Of a stretch of DNA of 23,393 bases, positions 1-8,587 are shown piece by piece (position 1 is the first letter of the stretch; each line of letters begins with the position of its first letter). The notes beneath the pieces are model-generated. The model had not been told where the DNA came from and made no database searches. It saw only the letters and a program-made list of their open reading frames with translations. Both the position numbers and the translations under genes were made by a program. Source of the stretch: an uncultured Enterorhabdus sp. (GTDB lineage Bacteria > Actinomycetota > Coriobacteriia > Coriobacteriales > Eggerthellaceae). The stretch is from assembly GCA_947645965.1 (NCBI GenBank), contig CANSES010000015.1:1-23393 (forward strand). The letters run 5' to 3'.

Positions 1-667
1 TGGCGCAGATGACCGCCGCGATCAAAAGCGATGTGACGCTGGCGCCCGCCTCCTTCGCCACGCGGTGCACGGCTGAGGCCGATAGATGCAGCTCCAGGTA
101 GGTGGGGTCCACGTCGGTCTTCCACCCGGTGAGGTGGTACACCTTCGGGCTCGTTCCGCTGCCGGCCGCGGCGCGGTCGTAGTTCGCGGTGAAGCTGTTC
201 TCGGCCTTATCGCCCTCGCTGCCCCGATAGGTGCACACGGCGCCCTCCACGCCGTAGCGCGCGCCCACGTACGCGGTTACCAGGGCGCGCAAAAACTCCA
301 GGGTGCCGCGGCCGTCGGAGATGATGTGCGACACCTCCACGTTGATGCGGCAACGGTAGTAGCTCACGCGGAAGAGCACGCTTTTCGGGCCGGTATGGAG
401 GCCGAAGCAGATGGGCAGGTTCTCGGGCTGCACCTGGGGCGTGCCCGGGGCGGCTACCAGGTAGTGCCAGAACATGCCGCTGCGCAGCGACACGTTGAAG
501 CCGGGGAACTGGGCCACGGTCTCGTCCAGCGCGCGCTGCAGGGCGACGGGATCCACCTCGTCGGCCATGGTGGCCGACAGGCGGAAGATGGTCTGATCGG
601 GGCTGCCCGCCTCGGCGGCGTAGAACTTCCCGACGTTGTCTAGTCGGTACCAAGCAGGGGAAGCCAT
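1..667 (-). CDS. Condensation / alcohol acetyltransferase-like protein (3' end missing)
   Basis: Only the first 222 residues are visible; the gene runs off the left edge. The frame is open throughout and reads MASPAWYRLDNVGKFY at its start. Residues 113-119 (SHIISDG) match the HxxxDG catalytic motif of the chloramphenicol acetyltransferase/condensation superfamily, which includes alcohol acetyltransferases and WS/DGAT-like enzymes; His114 would be the general base. Family members move acyl groups from CoA or carrier proteins to alcohols or amines, but the substrate cannot be read here. The ATG at 667 overlaps the last 28 bases of the upstream hydrolase, implying one transcript and translational coupling; the Shine-Dalgarno is weak (GAAGG), consistent with coupling. 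With an esterase next to an acyltransferase, the pair may make and break an ester, which is inference. An unrelated frame on the same strand (207-653) is arginine-rich and was discarded. Confidence 0.72.
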   Translation of the reverse strand, partial: MASPAWYRLDNVGKFYAAEAGSPDQTIFRLSATMADEVDPVALQRALDETVAQFPGFNVSLRSGMFWHYLVAAPGTPQVQPENLPICFGLHTGPKSVLFRVSYYRCRINVEVSHIISDGRGTLEFLRALVTAYVGARYGVEGAVCTYRGSEGDKAENSFTANYDRAAAGSGTSPKVYHLTGWKTDVDPTYLELHLSASAVHRVAKEAGASVTSLLIAAVICA

Positions 668-1656
668 GGGCGCTTGCCTTCGGTGGGAATGTCGTCGCCG
701 TCGAGGAAGTGGGCGATCAGGCGGTAGGTGTCGCGCACGAGCGAGAGCACCGACGGGTACAGGAAGTAGCCGTGCACGCCGTCGTACATGCGGAAGCAGA
801 CCACCTCGTTGCCCTCGGTATCGAGCCGGGCCGCGAAGGCCTCGCCCTCGTCACGCAAAGGATCGTACTCGGCAGTGATGACGAGCGTGCGGGGCATGGC
901 GGCCAGCGACGAGGCGATGAGCGGGGCGAAGCGGGAATCGTGGAAGTCGTCGGCCGTGCGCAGATACAGCTCGATGTAGTCGACGATGGCCTGGCGGGTG
1001 AGGATGTAGTCCTCGCCGTTGTCGCGCACCGAGTCGAACAGGGTGGTTTCGGAGTGGTCGTTGTAGACGAGGGGATACAAGAGGATCTGGGTGCGGGGCG
1101 TGAAATCGCCGCGCTCGCGGGCGAGCAGGCTCACCCCGGCGGTGAGGTTGCCGCCGGCTGAGTCGCCCATGAGCACGATGTGCTCGGGGTCGGCATCGGG
1201 GATGAGCTCGCCGGCGAAAAGTTGGCGCGCCACGGCGTAGCAGTCCTCCAGCGGCACGGGGAAGCGGCACTCGGGGCTGCGGCGGTAGTCCACGGCGATG
1301 ACGCGGCGCTCCAGCTTCAGGGCTGTTCTCATGCAGGCGTCGCTGTAGAAATCCACATCGCCGTTGGCCCAGCCCCCGCCGTGCAGGTACAGGATGGTGC
1401 CGCGGTGGTCCTCGTTCACATGAAGCCCCGTTTTCAGCGAGAAGTCGATGTCGAGCGGGGTGAACACGCGTAGAGGAATCTGGTAGCCGTCGTCGGTGGT
1501 GGCGGTTATCTCGTCGATGCGGCAGCGGGGGTCGGCGATGGTGAGCTTGCCGGCGGCGTCCTCCACCTTGCGCTGGGCGTTCCACGACGAGGCCACGTCG
1601 GGCTGCACCAGGGTGATGGCCTTGATGACGGCCTGCACCACGGGGTTCATGGGCAT
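640..1656 (-). CDS. Alpha/beta hydrolase of the hormone-sensitive-lipase type (esterase/lipase)
   Basis: A 338-aa cytoplasmic hydrolase with all family marks: oxyanion-hole motif HGGG at 92-95, nucleophile elbow GDSAGG at 164-169 (Ser166), acid Asp265 in EYDPLRDEG and catalytic His295 in DGVHGYF. Family IV esterases hydrolyse short to medium carboxylic esters; the actual substrate is unknown. The open frame extends to an ATG at 1701, but AAAGGAGG lies just before the ATG at 1656 (MPMNP), so I chose that start; a second ATG two codons later (MNP) is also reachable from the same site. The 3' end overlaps the next gene by 28 bases. No signal peptide is visible. Family assignment is firm, function only generic. 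Confidence 0.9.
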   Translation of the reverse strand: MPMNPVVQAVIKAITLVQPDVASSWNAQRKVEDAAGKLTIADPRCRIDEITATTDDGYQIPLRVFTPLDIDFSLKTGLHVNEDHRGTILYLHGGGWANGDVDFYSDACMRTALKLERRVIAVDYRRSPECRFPVPLEDCYAVARQLFAGELIPDADPEHIVLMGDSAGGNLTAGVSLLARERGDFTPRTQILLYPLVYNDHSETTLFDSVRDNGEDYILTRQAIVDYIELYLRTADDFHDSRFAPLIASSLAAMPRTLVITAEYDPLRDEGEAFAARLDTEGNEVVCFRMYDGVHGYFLYPSVLSLVRDTYRLIAHFLDGDDIPTEGKRPWLPLLGTD

Positions 1657-1660
1657 AGCT

Positions 1661-1668
1661 CCTCCTTT
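1661..1668 (-). promoter_or_regulatory. Shine-Dalgarno that fixes the hydrolase start
   Basis: On the minus strand AAAGGAGG ends four bases before the ATG at 1656. No comparable site precedes the ATG at 1701, so the longer reading is unlikely. Confidence 0.6.
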
Positions 1669-1713
1669 GCTCGTTGACGGTGCGTAAATGGTGAGCCTCA
1701 TGCTAAACGATGA

Positions 1714-1741
1714 GGGGCCCGCGCGCGAAGGCGCGGGCCCC
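1714..1741 (-). terminator. GC-rich hairpin downstream of the C69 dipeptidase
   Basis: A perfect 11-bp inverted repeat (GGGGCCCGCGC with GCGCGGGCCCC) and a 6-base loop lie between the dipeptidase stop (1872) and the hydrolase start. On the minus strand it is followed by TCATCGTTT, not a clean U tract, so it may be a weak or partial terminator or a processing site. Confidence 0.5.
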
Positions 1742-1871
1742 TTGGCATCAAACGGTAAACGAGGCGATGGCGGCCGCGCACCGCCGCAGCCCCGCTGTTG
1801 CGGCCTTGCCGTTGCGGTTACGGCTGCGATGGCCTTGCGGCGGCTCGCGAGTGCGCGGTTATCGTGCGCGA

Positions 1872-3443
1872 TCAGTGGTCGTTCATGTTGAAGGCGTTCT
1901 TCATGGTCACCGTGCGCTGGTCGAGCACGCTGCCCAGAAGCGCCCGGGTTTGGGCCTGCACCGAGTCGACGAGGGCCTGGTTCGCGGCGGCCAGCACTTC
2001 CTGCACGCTGGCGTCATCCATGTTCTCCAGGTCGACCTTGCCCTCCTTCGCCATGTGGGCGAGCTTGGCGTCGGTTTCGTGCAGCGACTGGTAGCCCTGG
2101 GCCATGGTGTTCAGCCGGTAGGCCTGAATGGCCTCGTAGCTTTCGAAGAACTGCGGGTCGGCCAGGCCCGCCACCAGGCGGTTGTTCCAGTAGAGGCTGT
2201 CGGTGGTCACCTCGGTGGGGGTGTCCAGGTAGGCGGGCAGCGCAGTCACGTTCGCGTACAGGGCCACCGCGGTGTTGAAGGGCCCCGACGCCGGGGCGAA
2301 CCAGTGCACGCCCCGGGCGGCCGCCGGCGCGTTCGGGCGGATGCACAGCACCGAGCACTCGGAAGTGCGGTCGATGCCGACGTAGCGGTACTGGTGGCGC
2401 GTCTCGGGCGTGCCCTTGGTGCCGTAGGGGTCGTACTCGGTGCCGTCGTAGGTGGTGGCCAGCAGGTCCTTCACATCCGATGCCGACAGCTTCTTGTCGG
2501 GGCGCATGGCCCAGGGAATGTCGAGGCTTTCGGGGCCGAACTCGGGTGCGGGCCCCTGGAAGCGCGGGTCGGAAGGGGTCAGGCGGCTGCACAGGTACCA
2601 CTTGCGCGGCGCATTGTAGAGCTGGTCGAGCCAGGTGTAGGTGGAAAACGCGATGCGGGCGTTGAAGTAGCGCGGCAAGCCGCAGACAGTCTCGCCGGCA
2701 TCGTCCTCGTGGGCGGGCATGTCCATGAGCAGGTCGTGGGCCTTGATCCACTCGGCCAGATCGGCGCTGCACATGTAGTCGTGCTGGTTTCCCAGCGCGT
2801 CGGCCAAATCGAAGTGATCGATGCCCTGGCGGTTCGGCTGCACCACGTAGCAGTCGTCAGGCACGCGGCGCGCGATCCAATGGTGGCCGCCGATGTTCTC
2901 CCAGTACCACACGTCGTGCTCATCGCCGAAGGCCACGCCGTTGGTCTCGTAGGTACCGTACTTCTCCACCAGCATGCCCAGGCGCTGAACACCCTCGCGG
3001 GCGCTTCTGATGTAGGGCAGCGTGATGGTGGGCAGGTTTTCCTCGCCGATGCCGCCGGGCACCTCGGGTCGGTAGTCGGCATCGCCCGGTTTTCCCTGGG
3101 CCGGCTGGTACACCACGAGCGGGTCGGCGCCGAGCACGCGCGCGTTAGCCGAGATGGTCTCGGTGGCCGACATGGACACGTTCGCGGCGTTGATGCCGGT
3201 TTCGGCCCATACGCCGTTCGACGGGTCGGCGTTGGGCGTGCAGGTGTAGCGCAGCGGGTTGTCGGGCAGCTCGATGGTGAGGTGGCTGGCCACGCCGGTG
3301 TAGGTGCGCGGCTGGTCGTCCGGCATTACGACGATCATCTTCTTGGGGTTGAACGAGAAATCCTCGCCGTCCTCGTTGCGGGCGACGATGGTGGAGCCGT
3401 CGTTGGTCGCCTTGCGGCCGACGAGCAGGGTGGTGCATGCCAT
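1872..3443 (-). CDS. C69 family dipeptidase
   Basis: A 523-aa peptidase of the C69 (PepD/dipeptidase A) family in the N-terminal-nucleophile superfamily. The N-terminus MACTTLLVGRKATNDGST followed by RNEDG is the family signature; Cys3 is the expected nucleophile, exposed after removal of the first residues. There is no signal peptide, so a cytoplasmic role in cleaving dipeptides during amino-acid scavenging is expected. Length is normal for the family. The start is fixed by AGGAGG six bases before the ATG at 3443. It lies upstream of the esterase and acyltransferase genes in the same direction but 215 bp away with a hairpin between, so it is probably a separate transcript. It is divergent from the HelD-like gene. 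Confidence 0.92.
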   Translation of the reverse strand: MACTTLLVGRKATNDGSTIVARNEDGEDFSFNPKKMIVVMPDDQPRTYTGVASHLTIELPDNPLRYTCTPNADPSNGVWAETGINAANVSMSATETISANARVLGADPLVVYQPAQGKPGDADYRPEVPGGIGEENLPTITLPYIRSAREGVQRLGMLVEKYGTYETNGVAFGDEHDVWYWENIGGHHWIARRVPDDCYVVQPNRQGIDHFDLADALGNQHDYMCSADLAEWIKAHDLLMDMPAHEDDAGETVCGLPRYFNARIAFSTYTWLDQLYNAPRKWYLCSRLTPSDPRFQGPAPEFGPESLDIPWAMRPDKKLSASDVKDLLATTYDGTEYDPYGTKGTPETRHQYRYVGIDRTSECSVLCIRPNAPAAARGVHWFAPASGPFNTAVALYANVTALPAYLDTPTEVTTDSLYWNNRLVAGLADPQFFESYEAIQAYRLNTMAQGYQSLHETDAKLAHMAKEGKVDLENMDDASVQEVLAAANQALVDSVQAQTRALLGSVLDQRTVTMKNAFNMNDH

Positions 3444-3612
3444 GGGAAGCCTCCTGTTCCGGGGTTGCGCCGGGGGTGCGCCAGATGGGCGCAGCGGCAG
3501 GGCGCAGAGGTGTACGAGTATCGGTATACGCTGATGGTAGGCGTGGCGGTGCGAGCGTGGCGCTTCTGTTGGCGAACCGATGGCCGCAGGTTGGGGAACG
3601 GGAAGGTGGAAG

Positions 3613-3627
3613 GGCGGAGTTTCCGCC
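3613..3627. repeat. Short hairpin in the divergent intergenic region
   Basis: GGCGGA-GTT-TCCGCC, a 6-bp stem with a 3-base loop. No U tract follows on either strand. The rest of 3444-3817 shows no gene or unambiguous promoter. Confidence 0.35.
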
Positions 3628-3636
3628 GACGTTTTC

Positions 3637-3654
3637 TGTGAACATCTTGTGAAG
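3637..3654. promoter_or_regulatory. Possible Pho-box-like direct repeat between divergent genes
   Basis: TGTGAAC (3637-3643) and TGTGAAG (3648-3654) form a direct repeat with an 11-bp period; on the minus strand it reads CTTCACA-N4-GTTCACA. Seven-base units at one helical turn are the arrangement bound by PhoP/PhoB-type response regulators, and actinobacterial Pho boxes use GTTCACC-like units. It sits in the region between the dipeptidase and helicase genes. I see no clear -10/-35 pair tied to it, so the assignment is tentative. Confidence 0.3.
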
Positions 3655-3817
3655 ATCGGTGTGGTGTCTGGGACGCGTTGGGGCGCTCGCCGCTAGGATA
3701 ACGGCCCCACCTCGATGTCGGTGTTTCTCACGCCTCCGACCTCTCGGGTTTCCCGAACGGGGCCACCAGGCCGAGCCGTTCGCTTCAATGGAGCCGCAGA
3801 AGAGGAAGGAGAGGGCC

Positions 3818-6022
3818 GTGGAGGCGCGACTGACGTGCGACCAGGCGGGCAATCGCCCGGCGACAGCCATCGACAATCACCCAACGACAGCCATTGAGAA
3901 CGAGGAACGTTCCCATTTAGAAGAGGTGCTCGCGGCAGTGCGGGCCTCGGTCGGGCGTGCCCGCGATCTGGCCGAGCGTGCCGAGGCGAGCCATCGGGAG
4001 GCCGGTGCACAGCTGGCGGCCGACCGCGGCGAGCTGGCGCCGGAAGAGGCGCACTTGTCGGCTTTCGAGCTGAATCGCATGGACGCTCAGGCCGCTCTGG
4101 CTCACCGGTCCCATCGGCGCCTGGAGAAGCTTCTCGCGTCGCCCTATTTCGCGCGCGTCGATTTTGCCGAAGAGGGCGATACGCACGGCGGGCCAGCTTC
4201 GGACGGAGGGTCGCTTCCCGAAGATCGGCTCCAGGCCACCTATATTGGACGGTTCGCGTTCACCTGGCAGAATCGGGCCCTCGTGTCTGACTGGCGCAGT
4301 CCTGTGGCCGCGCTGTTCTACGATTTCGAGTGCGGGCCGGCGGCCTTCGACGCGCCGGGTGGGCGGCGTGAGGGCGCCTTGGTGCTCAAGCGGCAGATAG
4401 CGGTGGAGGACGGGCGGCTTCGCTACGCGCTGGACTCGAATTCCAGCGTGCGCGACGAGGTGCTGGCCCATGCGCTCTCCCGCTCGTCGGATGCGAAGAT
4501 GCACGACATCGTGACCTCTATCCAGCACGAGCAGAACGCCGTTATCCGTGATGAGGCGCCGGGCACGCTCATCATCCAGGGCGTGGCAGGATCGGGCAAG
4601 ACCTCCATCGCCCTGCATCGCGTGGCCTATTTGCTGTATCGCCAGAAGGAGCGGCTCTCCTCGCAGTCGGTGGCCATCCTGTCGCCGAGCCGGGTGTTCT
4701 CCGACTACATCTCGGGCGTTCTGCCGGAGCTCGGCGAGGAACCGGTGCGTCAGTGGAGCCTGCACGATGTGGCGAGCCTGCTGTTGGAGGGCATCGCGAA
4801 GGTGGCGCCTCCGCGCTCGTTTGCCGATGAGGCCGATCTGGCCCGGGCCGAGCGCGCCTGGGTGAAGGGCACCGAGGAGTTCGCGCGGCAGCTCACGTCG
4901 TGGTTGGATGAGCAGCTAGGGGAGAAAGTGGCGGGCGAGGGGGCGTCCGTCGCCGACGCGGGGAAGGCGCCGTCGATCTTCGATCCACACGATTTGGCTG
5001 TCGGCGGCGACGTGGCCGAGGCCGACTGGCTCGCCGAGCGCTTCGCAGCTTACGCCCCCGTGTCCTTCGGGGAACGGCTCGACCTTATAGCGGGCGATGC
5101 ATTGGAACTCGCCCACGGCAAGACCTTCGGCCGCTATGCCCATGCGATGCCGACCCGTCGCGAACTGCGCTCGCGTCTGCTGCGCATGATGCGGGCGAAG
5201 AATCCGCTGGCTCTGTACCGACGCTTTTTGGCCGACACCGGGCAGAGTGCGCTTCTCAAGATGGCATCGAAGGGCGTGGTGGAATGGGAGGATGCTTTCC
5301 CCCTCGCGCTGTGCGCCGTGGCTTTCCTTGGCCCCGACGGGTTTGCCGCCACGGCTGCTGTGCGCCATCTGGTCATCGACGAGATGCAGGACTTGCCGCC
5401 GGTGGCCCACGAGGCTGTGGCGCGCCTGTTCCGCTGCGACAAGACTATCCTGGGCGACGTGAACCAGCTGGTGGACGGTCGGCCGGTGGCGGCGCCCGAG
5501 ACGGTGGCGACCCATTACCCAGGTGCCCGCGTGGTGCACCTCATGACGAGTTACCGTTCCACGTGCGAGATTACCGAGCTGGCCTCCCGTGTGCTGCCGG
5601 TGGCCGGGCTCGTGCCTGTGCAGCGCCACGGCGAGCCGCCGCGATTCGTGCGCTGCGGCGACACGGCAGGCGTGCTGGCGGCTGTGGAGGAGGCGGTCGC
5701 GCGGTGGGAGGCGTCGGAGCACCGCACGCTCGGCATCATCACTAAGTCGGATTTCCTGGCCGCCCGCTATGCCGAGCTGCTGGGCCGCGGGCGGTTGGTG
5801 ACGTTGCTCACCGACGAGACCGCCGTGTACCCGGGCGGCATCGTGGTGGCCTCGGTGCGCCTGGCGAAGGGCTTGGAATTCGATGAGGCGGTGCTACTGG
5901 ACGCCGACGGGCGCCAGTACGCCAGCGAGGCCGACCGCAACCTGCTGTACGTGGCCGTCACCCGTGCCATGCACGCTCTCACTGTGCTGTACCGCGACGA
6001 GCCGAGCCCGTTTCTGCGCTGA
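3818..6022 (+). CDS. HelD-like UvrD/Rep superfamily 1 helicase (RNA polymerase recycling factor type)
   Basis: A 734-aa SF1 ATPase. Visible motifs: Walker A GVAGSGKTSIALHR near residue 255, DEMQD (Walker B) near 520, TSYRSTCEITEL (motif IV region), LAKGLEFDE near 681 (motif V) and YVAVTRAMHAL near 710 (motif VI). The helical, charged N-terminal stretch before the NTPase core and the YIGRF...DWRSPVAALFY segment are typical of HelD, which binds RNA polymerase and releases stalled enzyme from DNA; in several actinobacteria and firmicutes HelD also influences rifampicin sensitivity. The frame is open from 3659, but AAGGAG at 3806-3811 sits six bases before a GTG at 3818, while the ATG at 3788 has no Shine-Dalgarno, so I start at 3818. 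Its stop lies 22 bp from the convergent DUF3021 gene. DNA helicase IV is the alternative name; HelD fits the N-terminus better. Confidence 0.86.
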   Translation: MEARLTCDQAGNRPATAIDNHPTTAIENEERSHLEEVLAAVRASVGRARDLAERAEASHREAGAQLAADRGELAPEEAHLSAFELNRMDAQAALAHRSHRRLEKLLASPYFARVDFAEEGDTHGGPASDGGSLPEDRLQATYIGRFAFTWQNRALVSDWRSPVAALFYDFECGPAAFDAPGGRREGALVLKRQIAVEDGRLRYALDSNSSVRDEVLAHALSRSSDAKMHDIVTSIQHEQNAVIRDEAPGTLIIQGVAGSGKTSIALHRVAYLLYRQKERLSSQSVAILSPSRVFSDYISGVLPELGEEPVRQWSLHDVASLLLEGIAKVAPPRSFADEADLARAERAWVKGTEEFARQLTSWLDEQLGEKVAGEGASVADAGKAPSIFDPHDLAVGGDVAEADWLAERFAAYAPVSFGERLDLIAGDALELAHGKTFGRYAHAMPTRRELRSRLLRMMRAKNPLALYRRFLADTGQSALLKMASKGVVEWEDAFPLALCAVAFLGPDGFAATAAVRHLVIDEMQDLPPVAHEAVARLFRCDKTILGDVNQLVDGRPVAAPETVATHYPGARVVHLMTSYRSTCEITELASRVLPVAGLVPVQRHGEPPRFVRCGDTAGVLAAVEEAVARWEASEHRTLGIITKSDFLAARYAELLGRGRLVTLLTDETAVYPGGIVVASVRLAKGLEFDEAVLLDADGRQYASEADRNLLYVAVTRAMHALTVLYRDEPSPFLR
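3861..3894 (+). repeat. 24-bp tandem repeat inside the HelD N-terminus
   Basis: CGACAGCCAT occurs at 3861-3870 and 3885-3894, giving the tandem octapeptides PATAIDNH and PTTAIENE near residues 14-29. It is in frame and looks like a recent duplication in a disordered leader before the coiled-coil. Confidence 0.5.
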
Positions 6023-6044
6023 TGCCCACCTCGTTCGCTCTGCG

Positions 6045-6482
6045 CTATCCTCGCTGCCCGCGTTCGGTGCGGTAGCGGGAGAGGGCGGCATCGAAGCTGC
6101 CGGCGGTGCGGCGGTAGTAGAGGGTGTAGCCGACGGTGATAGCGGCAAGCGTGATAAGGTAGATGGCGAGGAAGGTGATCCAGGCACCGCCGTTGTCGGC
6201 GGGGAACCATCCGCCGAGGGCTGCCGCGGCCGCGAGGGCTGGCAGCGTCGTCAGACCGAAGCCGGCGATGCGCGCGGGGTAGGGCGCCCGCTTCACCACC
6301 ATTTCGGTGAACCACAAGACCTGCAGCGCGACGAGTACCAGGCAGGCTGCCAGAAGCGAAAGTGTGATGACGACACCTTCAACCGGACCGGCGAAGATGA
6401 GGCCGGCGGTACACCACAGGGCCATGGCGGCGGTGAAGGTGACGCAGGCGCGGACGAGAGCGCTTTTCAGGATGCGGTTCAT
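6045..6482 (-). CDS. DUF3021 family membrane protein
   Basis: A 145-aa protein with about four hydrophobic segments (around residues 8-30, 35-58, 72-92 and 98-120) and a short charged C-terminus. Size, topology and position immediately after a LytTR regulator match the DUF3021 family, which is habitually encoded with stand-alone LytTR proteins and thought to modulate them at the membrane. Nothing enzymatic is visible. The start at 6482 is preceded by AGGAAA. It lies 81 bp downstream of the regulator on the same strand, probably as an operon, and its stop is 22 bp from the convergent helicase stop with no obvious terminator between. Confidence 0.75.
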   Translation of the reverse strand: MNRILKSALVRACVTFTAAMALWCTAGLIFAGPVEGVVITLSLLAACLVLVALQVLWFTEMVVKRAPYPARIAGFGLTTLPALAAAAALGGWFPADNGGAWITFLAIYLITLAAITVGYTLYYRRTAGSFDAALSRYRTERGQRG

Positions 6483-6563
6483 AGGGTTTCCTTTCCTCGG
6501 GTGAGTGGGTGTGGGGCGGGGTACGATGCGGTTGGGGTCGCGGCGGACCGCTGCGGGTGTGCG

Positions 6564-7001
6564 CTACAGGCCGATCTTCGCCTTGACGGCGGGCGCGTAC
6601 TGGCGTGAGGCGATGACGTGCTCGCCGTTGGACAAGATGAGCTCCAGCCGCGCGTTCAGGTACGGGCGCAGGGCGCGCACGTGATCGAAATTCACGAGCA
6701 GCGACTTCGACGCGCGCACGAATTCTGCGCCTGCCAGCTGCTCCTCCAGCTCGTACAGCCGCAGGGGACTTTCCAGCACGCGGTTGCAGCCGTAGAGAAA
6801 GGTGCGGCCGTCCACGGCCTCGGCATAGAGCACCTCGGAGGCATCTAGGATGATCGTGGCACCGTCCAGCGTGCCCACGAGTCGCCGGTCTAGGGCGCTT
6901 GCGGTGGCCACGAGCGCCCGTACGCGCCGGTCTACGGTCACACATCGGATGTTCACCTCGATGTCGGGCACGTCGGCGTGTTCTTCCACAGTGAGTTTCA
7001 C
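6564..7001 (-). CDS. Stand-alone LytTR-domain transcriptional regulator
   Basis: A 145-aa regulator with no receiver domain. The C-terminal half reads ...EEQLAGAEFVRASKSLLVNF and LRPYLNARLELILSNGEHV, the LytTR DNA-binding fold (ten-stranded type) ending in ASRQYAPAVKAKIGL. The short N-terminal region probably dimerises. LytTR proteins bind paired direct repeats and often control membrane or cell-envelope functions together with DUF3021 partners such as the next gene. The frame is open far upstream, but GAGAGGAG sits before a GTG at 7001 and the upstream residues are low-complexity Pro/Arg, so I use the GTG start, which also gives the usual family length. The operator is not identifiable by eye. 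Confidence 0.86.
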   Translation of the reverse strand: MKLTVEEHADVPDIEVNIRCVTVDRRVRALVATASALDRRLVGTLDGATIILDASEVLYAEAVDGRTFLYGCNRVLESPLRLYELEEQLAGAEFVRASKSLLVNFDHVRALRPYLNARLELILSNGEHVIASRQYAPAVKAKIGL

Positions 7002-7079
7002 GGGGCTCCTCTCTCGGTTGGCGCTGCGGCGCAAAACGGTTCGGTGCTGCCAGTGTGCCGTGCGCGCGGGCCGAGCGCA

Positions 7080-7091
7080 AGGGCGGCCGCC
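7080..7091. repeat. GC palindrome after the MFS gene
   Basis: GGGCGGCCGCCC, a 12-bp perfect palindrome about 10 bp past the MFS stop and upstream of the LytTR gene. It has no loop and no U tract, so it is at most a pause or protein-binding site. Coordinates are approximate within a base or two. Confidence 0.3.
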
Positions 7092-7101
7092 CCCAGTTGC
7101 A

Positions 7102-8547
7102 TCAGGAGAGCTCTGTGTTGCACGGACGCGGCATATCAGGCGCCGGTTGAACGAAGGAGCTGGGGGCCGGGGTGTGCGTCGAGGTTGGTGCGGCCACGGC
7201 GGAGGCGGAAGATGCCGGCATGTGCGAGGAAGCCGCTGCAACAGCTTCCTCGCTTTCGTCGTCGAGGCTTCTCAGGCTGCGGGAGCCGAGGGCCCACAGG
7301 GTGGCGGCGAACCAGCAGGCGGCGAGCCCTAAGGCCGCCGCGCCCGCGCCCCAGGCCTCAACGGCCAGGGAAGTGGCGAACACGGCGACGGGGGCTGCGG
7401 CCAGGGTGAGCGAGTTTTGGGTGCCCAGGGCGCTGCCACGGTTCTCGGCGGGGATGCGGTCGAAGATGAAGAAGCCGAGCAGGGCCGATAGAGGGCCGGC
7501 TGCCAGTCCCAACAGCAGGGCGCTGAAGGCGAGCAGGGGGAAGGAGGGCAGAAGCCCCAGCCCCAGAATGCCCAGGGCCATGCCCGCCAGCGACAGCACG
7601 AACCAGGTACGGCGGCGCAGCTTGGAGGCGAGGGCGGCGTAGCCGAGCGAGCTTGCCAGCATGCCGGCCGACATGGCCGACAGCACGTAGCCGAGCAGCT
7701 CCGGCGAGCCGGCGGCCGTGAAGTGAACCGGCAGCACGAGGCCCTGGAGCGAGCCCATCACCATGACCACACCGAAGCTGATGAGCATGGAGGAACGCAG
7801 CAGGGTGTCGCTGGCGAACAGCACGCGCACACCGTCGCGCAGGGCGTGCCATGCGCCGGATACGAGGCCGCGCCGGGGCTGGCTGCTGACGGGGGCGGTC
7901 GCGGCGGCATCGGTGCCCGCGCCGTGCACGGCGCCGAGGGAGCGGGGCAGGGTGAGGGTGACGAGGGCCGCGGCTGACGACATGGCGGCCGTGAACCACA
8001 GGGCGTTCACGCTGCCCACGAAACCCATGAGGAAGGCGGCCAGGGCCGGCCCGATGATAACCACGAGGGAATCGAGGGACTGGGTGAGGCCCATGAACTT
8101 CTGCAGGCTGCGCCCGTCGCGCTCGCACACGGCGGGCACGAGCGCATCGCGGGCCGTCATGCCGGGGATGTCACCGATGGCGCCCAGAAGGCCGAGGGCG
8201 ACGAACCAGCCGAAGGACAATCCCCAGATCATATCGACGATGGGCAGCAGGGCCACGCTGGCGGCCGACAGGATGTCGGAGATGATGGACACGTTGCGAC
8301 GGTTGAAGCGGTCGGTGAGGGCGCCGCCGATGAGGCCGATGAGGAACTGGGGCACGGCGCAAATGAGGGCCAGCGTGCCAGCGGCCAAGGCGTCGCCGGT
8401 GGTGGCGAGCAGCACGAGGGGCAGGATGACGCCGGCCACGGAGTTGCCGAGCAGTGAGCAGGCGCAGGAGGCCAGATAGCGCGGAGCGACTTTGCGGGGG
8501 CGGTGGGGCGGCCGGGGGCGACGGGCCACGGGAGCGGCGAGAGACAT
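7102..8547 (-). CDS. MFS transporter, probable drug/metabolite efflux
   Basis: A 481-aa inner-membrane protein with about 12 hydrophobic segments from residue 27 to about 430. Motif A appears as GGALTDRFNRRNVS in the loop between helices 2 and 3, and the N-half resembles the EntS/macrolide-efflux (MFS_3) branch of proton antiporters. Substrate is unknown. A roughly 50-residue Ala/Ser/Pro-rich hydrophilic tail follows the last helix and is unusual. Gene order (MerR regulator directly upstream, same strand) and a MerR-type promoter in the 218-bp gap point to inducible export of a toxic compound. AGAAAGG lies before the ATG at 8547 as a weak Shine-Dalgarno. Confidence 0.88.
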   Translation of the reverse strand: MSLAAPVARRPRPPHRPRKVAPRYLASCACSLLGNSVAGVILPLVLLATTGDALAAGTLALICAVPQFLIGLIGGALTDRFNRRNVSIISDILSAASVALLPIVDMIWGLSFGWFVALGLLGAIGDIPGMTARDALVPAVCERDGRSLQKFMGLTQSLDSLVVIIGPALAAFLMGFVGSVNALWFTAAMSSAAALVTLTLPRSLGAVHGAGTDAAATAPVSSQPRRGLVSGAWHALRDGVRVLFASDTLLRSSMLISFGVVMVMGSLQGLVLPVHFTAAGSPELLGYVLSAMSAGMLASSLGYAALASKLRRRTWFVLSLAGMALGILGLGLLPSFPLLAFSALLLGLAAGPLSALLGFFIFDRIPAENRGSALGTQNSLTLAAAPVAVFATSLAVEAWGAGAAALGLAACWFAATLWALGSRSLRSLDDESEEAVAAASSHMPASSASAVAAPTSTHTPAPSSFVQPAPDMPRPCNTELS

Positions 8548-8587
8548 GAGGGGCCTTTCTCGAAGGGACAGGTAAGTTCGAGAAGGA

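Noticed and set aside
1710..3641. 643-aa open frame on the plus strand antisense to the dipeptidase
   Set aside because: It mirrors a well-supported C69 gene on the other strand; Val/Gly/His-rich composition is the typical antisense shadow of high-GC coding DNA, with no domain and no ribosome binding site.
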